From the NCBI GenBank assembly GCA_023429365.1, contig JAEYVW010000210.1:1-8215 (forward strand): a stretch of 8,215 nucleotides of DNA. The letters are read 5' to 3'. Numbering within the stretch: the first letter of the stretch is position 1; each line of letters starts with the position of its first letter. This DNA comes from Bacteroidota bacterium. Its GTDB lineage: Bacteria; Bacteroidota; Bacteroidia; Chitinophagales; Chitinophagaceae. The notes beneath the pieces are model-generated. The model worked only from the letters and a program-made list of their open reading frames with translations, was not told the origin of the DNA and did no database searches. Position numbers and translations under genes: made by a program. This document shows positions 5,187-8,215 of the stretch, in pieces.

Positions 5187-8100
5187 TTAGCCTTTTTTTG
5201 AAACAATCACATTTAACGGTACGTCATTTAGTTCTATAGTTGTACCACCTTGAATTTCAGCCACTATTTCCAGCTTATCGGCCAGAATTTCGGCGCAAAT
5301 ATAGGTATTATACATTGCCAATGAATCTTTCAACCCATTTGGTGCAGCTACTATAACATTTATCCGATCTGTAAGTTCAAACCCGCTGTCCTTGCGGATC
5401 TTCTGGATCCTGTTGATGAACTCGCGGGCATTTCCTTCTGCTTCCAGCTGGGGACTAATCGTTACGTCCAAAGCCACGGTCAACGCTCCATTTCCGGCCA
5501 CGGTCCAACCCGGAATATCCTCGCTGCTTATTTCTACTTCGGCTATCTGTAATATTACGGGTTCGTCATCAATTGACAAATTATATTGTCCCTCTTTTTC
5601 CAACTTTGCAATATCGTCCTGGCTAAATTGCGCGAGCGCAGCACTCACTGCTTTCATTTTTGGTCCCAGCTTTTTACCCAGCGCCACAAAATTGGGTTTG
5701 ATCTTTTTGCGGATAAACGTATTGCTCGGATCCAGGTATTCGATTTCCTTTACGTTCACTTCGGCCTTGACGAGTTCTTCAACCTTTTCCAAATGCTGTT
5801 TCATGTTTGCATCAAGCACCGGTATCAACACTTTTTGCAGGGGCTGACGCACCTTTATATTTACTTTCTTTCTCAATGAAAGGACCAGCGATGAAACATC
5901 CTGGGCCAGTTTCATCCTTTCCTCCAGTGCAGTATTGATAGCCCCCCGGCCCCCCAAAAGGGGGGTCTCAGATGCATCAAGTTCTGGATAACTTACATGA
6001 TGCACCGACTCAGCATTAAATCTTTTTGTAACAGCATTCAGGTTTTGGAAAATATAATCGCTGAAGAACGGTGAAATAGGCGCGATCAACCGCGTGATGG
6101 TTTCAAGACATTCATAAAGGGTTTGATAGGCGCAGATCTTGTCCTGCTCATATTCGCCCTTCCAAAACCGGCGACGGCAAAGCCTTACATACCAGTTGCT
6201 GAGCTGATCGTCTACAAAATCCTCGATCAGGCGACCGGCTTGCGTTGGCTCATAATCGTCCATGTGCTCATTTACCTTTTTCACCAGCGTACTCAGGCTG
6301 GAAAGGATCCAGCGGTCGATCTCCGGTCGCTCTGTAACAGGAATATATTTTTCTTTAAAGGAGAATCCATCCACATTGGCATAAAGCGCAAAGAACTGGT
6401 AGGTATTATATAATGTACCAAAGAATTTGCGCTGTACTTCACGAATACCTTCAATATCGAATTTTAAATTATCCCAGGGCGAGGCGTTGGTGATCAGGTA
6501 CCAGCGGGTGGCATCGGCACCATACGTTTCAATCGTTGCAAATGGATCCACCACGTTACCCAGGCGCTTGCTCATTTTATTGCCGTTCTTGTCAAGCACC
6601 AGGCCATTGCTAACCACATTTTTGAATGCGGCCCCCCCACCCCTCAAAGGGGGGATTTTAGATGTCCACTCCGGTACATCTTTCAATTCTTTTTCCAGGC
6701 TGTCGTAAATCAAACATCCAATTGCATGTAAAGTATAAAACCAACCCCGCGTTTGGTCTACGCCTTCACAAATGAAATCGGCCGGAAAACTTTTTGCAAA
6801 TGTTTCTTTATTTTCAAAAGGAAAATGCCATTGTGCATAGGGCATGGCGCCGCTATCAAACCAGACGTCGATCAGGTCAGGAACGCGCTTCATGGGTTTG
6901 CCCGACGGACTCACCAGGACGATATCGTCGACATAAGGTTTGTGCAGGTCAAGAATGCCTTCATGGAGATAATTTTTGTTAACATCGGCACCCAGAGCCT
7001 CATTGGCTTTGCGAATACCGTTATTCAACTCTTCGATGGAGCCGATGCAGATCTCTTCCTCGCCATCTTCAGTTTTCCAGATCGGTAGCGGAGTTCCCCA
7101 AAACCGCGACCGGCTCAGGTTCCAGTCAACCATATTCTCCAGCCAGTTGCCAAAACGACCGTCGCCGGTTGATTTTGGTTTCCAGTTGATGGTCTTGTTT
7201 AATTCAACCATTCTGTCGCGCAGGGCCGTGGTTTTAATAAACCAGGCATCGAGCGGATAGTATAATACAGGTTTATCAGTTCTCCAGCAATGCGGGTAAT
7301 TGTGTTCGTATTTTTCAACTTTAAAAGCTCGGTTCTCTTTTTTAAGTTTAACGGCGATGTCAACATTCACGTCAACATAATTGGGCTCGTCTTTGTAATC
7401 TTTTACATAGCGGTGGCTGAATTCACCCAGGCCATCGATAAACTTGCCCTGCCGGTCAACCATGGTAAGAATACCGATATTATTTTTCTTGCCTACTTTA
7501 AAGTCGTCGGCGCCAAATGCAGGTGCGGTATGAACGATACCGGTACCATCTTCAGTGGTCACAAAATCGCCAAGCAGGACGCGAAAAGGTTCAGCGCCGG
7601 GTGTGATCTCACGAATAACTTCCAATGAATTGGCCGGGTAAGGAAGCAGTTGTTCATACTCACAACCTTCGATATCCTTTCCTTTAAATGTAGTGAGTAT
7701 GCTATAGGGAATATTCTTGCCGTCGTTTTTATAAGCAGAAAAATCTGCATTCTCATTTTCGGCTTTGAAATATTTACCCAGCAGTGCTTTGGCCAGTATA
7801 ACATGAACCGTGATATGCGTATAGGGATTGATTGTTTTTACCAATACATAATCGATATCCGCACCAACAGTCAAACCAAGGTTGGAAGGCAGGGTCCATG
7901 GTGTAGTCGTCCATGCCAGGAAGAAAACGGCAGCCCCCTCTAAATCTCCCCCTAAGGGGGAGACTTGCGAAGACGCTGTGAATAGAAAATCGCTTTTCGC
8001 ATTGCGGATTACTCGGAACATCGCGACGGCACTGGTGTCCTTAACGTCTTTATAAGTGCCTGGTTGATTCAGTTCATGCGAACTCAGACCGGTACCCGCA

Positions 8101-8215
8101 GCGGGTGAATAAGGCTGGATGCTTACACTTTCATACAACAAACCTTTTTTATAAAGTTCGCTCAGCAACCACCAGAGGGTTTCGATGTACTCATTTTTGA
8201 AAGTGATATAGGGAT
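5187..8215 (-). CDS. ileS: Isoleucyl-tRNA synthetase, 5' end beyond window
   Basis: Class I synthetase that charges tRNA-Ile and edits mischarged valine. The frame is open to the right edge (PYITFKNEYIETLWW... is read from 8213 down), so about 1,008 residues are visible and the start with the HIGH motif lies outside; the TTG at 8166-8168 is internal. Residues are numbered here from that codon. AWTTTPWTLPSN is at 85-96, the CP1 editing domain spans about 100-430 with GTGIVHTAPAFGADD (208-222), VWFDSG is at 435-440, DQTRGWFYTLHAIG at 471-484 and the ATP-binding loop KMSKR at 531-535. The anticodon-binding part follows from about 615. The KMSKR variant and the C-terminal sequence suggest the eukaryote-like IleS type. 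Three short in-frame palindromic insertions interrupt it (separate entries). The DksA-like gene follows after five bases. Confidence 0.97.
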   Translation of the reverse strand, partial: PYITFKNEYIETLWWLLSELYKKGLLYESVSIQPYSPAAGTGLSSHELNQPGTYKDVKDTSAVAMFRVIRNAKSDFLFTASSQVSPLGGDLEGAAVFFLAWTTTPWTLPSNLGLTVGADIDYVLVKTINPYTHITVHVILAKALLGKYFKAENENADFSAYKNDGKNIPYSILTTFKGKDIEGCEYEQLLPYPANSLEVIREITPGAEPFRVLLGDFVTTEDGTGIVHTAPAFGADDFKVGKKNNIGILTMVDRQGKFIDGLGEFSHRYVKDYKDEPNYVDVNVDIAVKLKKENRAFKVEKYEHNYPHCWRTDKPVLYYPLDAWFIKTTALRDRMVELNKTINWKPKSTGDGRFGNWLENMVDWNLSRSRFWGTPLPIWKTEDGEEEICIGSIEELNNGIRKANEALGADVNKNYLHEGILDLHKPYVDDIVLVSPSGKPMKRVPDLIDVWFDSGAMPYAQWHFPFENKETFAKSFPADFICEGVDQTRGWFYTLHAIGCLIYDSLEKELKDVPEWTSKIPPLRGGGAAFKNVVSNGLVLDKNGNKMSKRLGNVVDPFATIETYGADATRWYLITNASPWDNLKFDIEGIREVQRKFFGTLYNTYQFFALYANVDGFSFKEKYIPVTERPEIDRWILSSLSTLVKKVNEHMDDYEPTQAGRLIEDFVDDQLSNWYVRLCRRRFWKGEYEQDKICAYQTLYECLETITRLIAPISPFFSDYIFQNLNAVTKRFNAESVHHVSYPELDASETPLLGGRGAINTALEERMKLAQDVSSLVLSLRKKVNIKVRQPLQKVLIPVLDANMKQHLEKVEELVKAEVNVKEIEYLDPSNTFIRKKIKPNFVALGKKLGPKMKAVSAALAQFSQDDIAKLEKEGQYNLSIDDEPVILQIAEVEISSEDIPGWTVAGNGALTVALDVTISPQLEAEGNAREFINRIQKIRKDSGFELTDRINVIVAAPNGLKDSLAMYNTYICAEILADKLEIVAEIQGGTTIELNDVPLNVIVSKKG
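5940..5969 (-). repeat. In-frame palindromic element A in ileS
   Basis: Thirty bases encode ETPLLGGRGA between ELDAS and INTALEERM, at the start of the anticodon-binding region. The coding strand contains CCCCCC-TTTT-GGGGGG, a perfect 6-bp stem, followed by a second G run. Removing the ten codons restores a smooth family-like sequence (DAS-INTALEERMKLAQDVSS). Confidence 0.75.
6627..6662 (-). repeat. In-frame palindromic element B in ileS
   Basis: The coding strand reads through six C, TTTGA, four G, T and seven G, encoding KIPPLRGGGAA. From memory of Bacteroidota IleS, the residues before (CLIYDS) are normally followed directly by AFKNVVSNG or VAYKNVVSNG. The whole stretch LEKELKDVPEWTSKIPPLRGGGA, up to 69 bases at 6630-6698, may therefore be extra, and it lies about 18 residues before the KMSKR loop. 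Confidence 0.7.
7931..7967 (-). repeat. In-frame palindromic element C in ileS
   Basis: The coding strand contains TCTCCCCC-TTA-GGGGGAGA, an 8-bp perfect stem, then ATTTAGAGGGGGCTG. It encodes VSPLGGDLEGA between FLFTASSQ and VFFLAWTTTPW, at the entrance to the editing domain. It is read in the same frame as elements A and B, and is the least degenerate palindrome of the three. Confidence 0.75.

Noticed and set aside
4553..5239. Long plus-strand frame rich in Phe/Ala/Gly opposite the DksA-like gene
   Set aside because: It is the mirror of the Lys/Ala/Pro repeat tract; the minus-strand frame has a recognisable domain and an operon position, while this one has only low-complexity sequence.
5941..5966. 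G-quadruplex in the G runs of the ileS elements
   Set aside because: Each element has only two separate long G runs on the coding strand and complementary C runs beside them, so hairpins are the simpler structure.

Overview
The window looks like a core-genome stretch of a Bacteroidota chromosome, most likely Chitinophagaceae or a close relative. This is inferred from the gene order acpP-fabF-rnc, an ileS followed at once by a TraR/DksA-type gene, starts without Shine-Dalgarno sequences, a TAnnTTTG-type -7 box before acpP, and several short repeats of kinds I associate with this phylum. No database search was possible.

Layout. 1-435 has no gene; it holds diverged repeat-like sequence and a heptanucleotide array that runs into the stop codon of rnc. 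436-2925 (minus strand) is a fatty-acid/RNA-processing cluster read acpP (acyl carrier protein) -> fabF (beta-ketoacyl-ACP synthase II) -> rnc (ribonuclease III). A long near-perfect hairpin lies between acpP and fabF, and a 15-codon mini-ORF ending in a T9 tract sits just before the TTG start of rnc. 2926-3136 is a divergent promoter region. 3137-3565 (plus) is a small GNAT acetyltransferase. 3566-3714 is a convergent intergenic region with two more heptamer arrays. 3715-4194 (minus) is a small two-TM YcxB-like protein. 4288-8215 (minus) is an operon of ileS (isoleucyl-tRNA synthetase, 5' end outside the window) and a DksA-like gene with a long Lys/Ala/Pro tail, closed by a clear intrinsic terminator at 4236-4269.

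How the genes work together. AcpP carries the acyl chains that FabF elongates. RNase III is the third gene of that unit and could cut the long stem in its own operon's message. IleS charges tRNA-Ile, and the DksA-like protein probably binds RNA polymerase, so that operon links aminoacylation with transcription control.

The most unusual content is repetitive. (i) ileS carries three in-frame copies of a C/G-run palindromic element. All three are read in the same frame, giving a Pro-Leu-(Gly/Arg)-Gly...Gly-Ala peptide, and they lie at the edge of the editing domain, just before the KMSKR loop, and at the start of the anticodon-binding part. This resembles protein-coding palindromic elements such as those known from Rickettsia. 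(ii) Three arrays with a 7-bp period but unrelated unit sequences each sit at or next to a stop codon.
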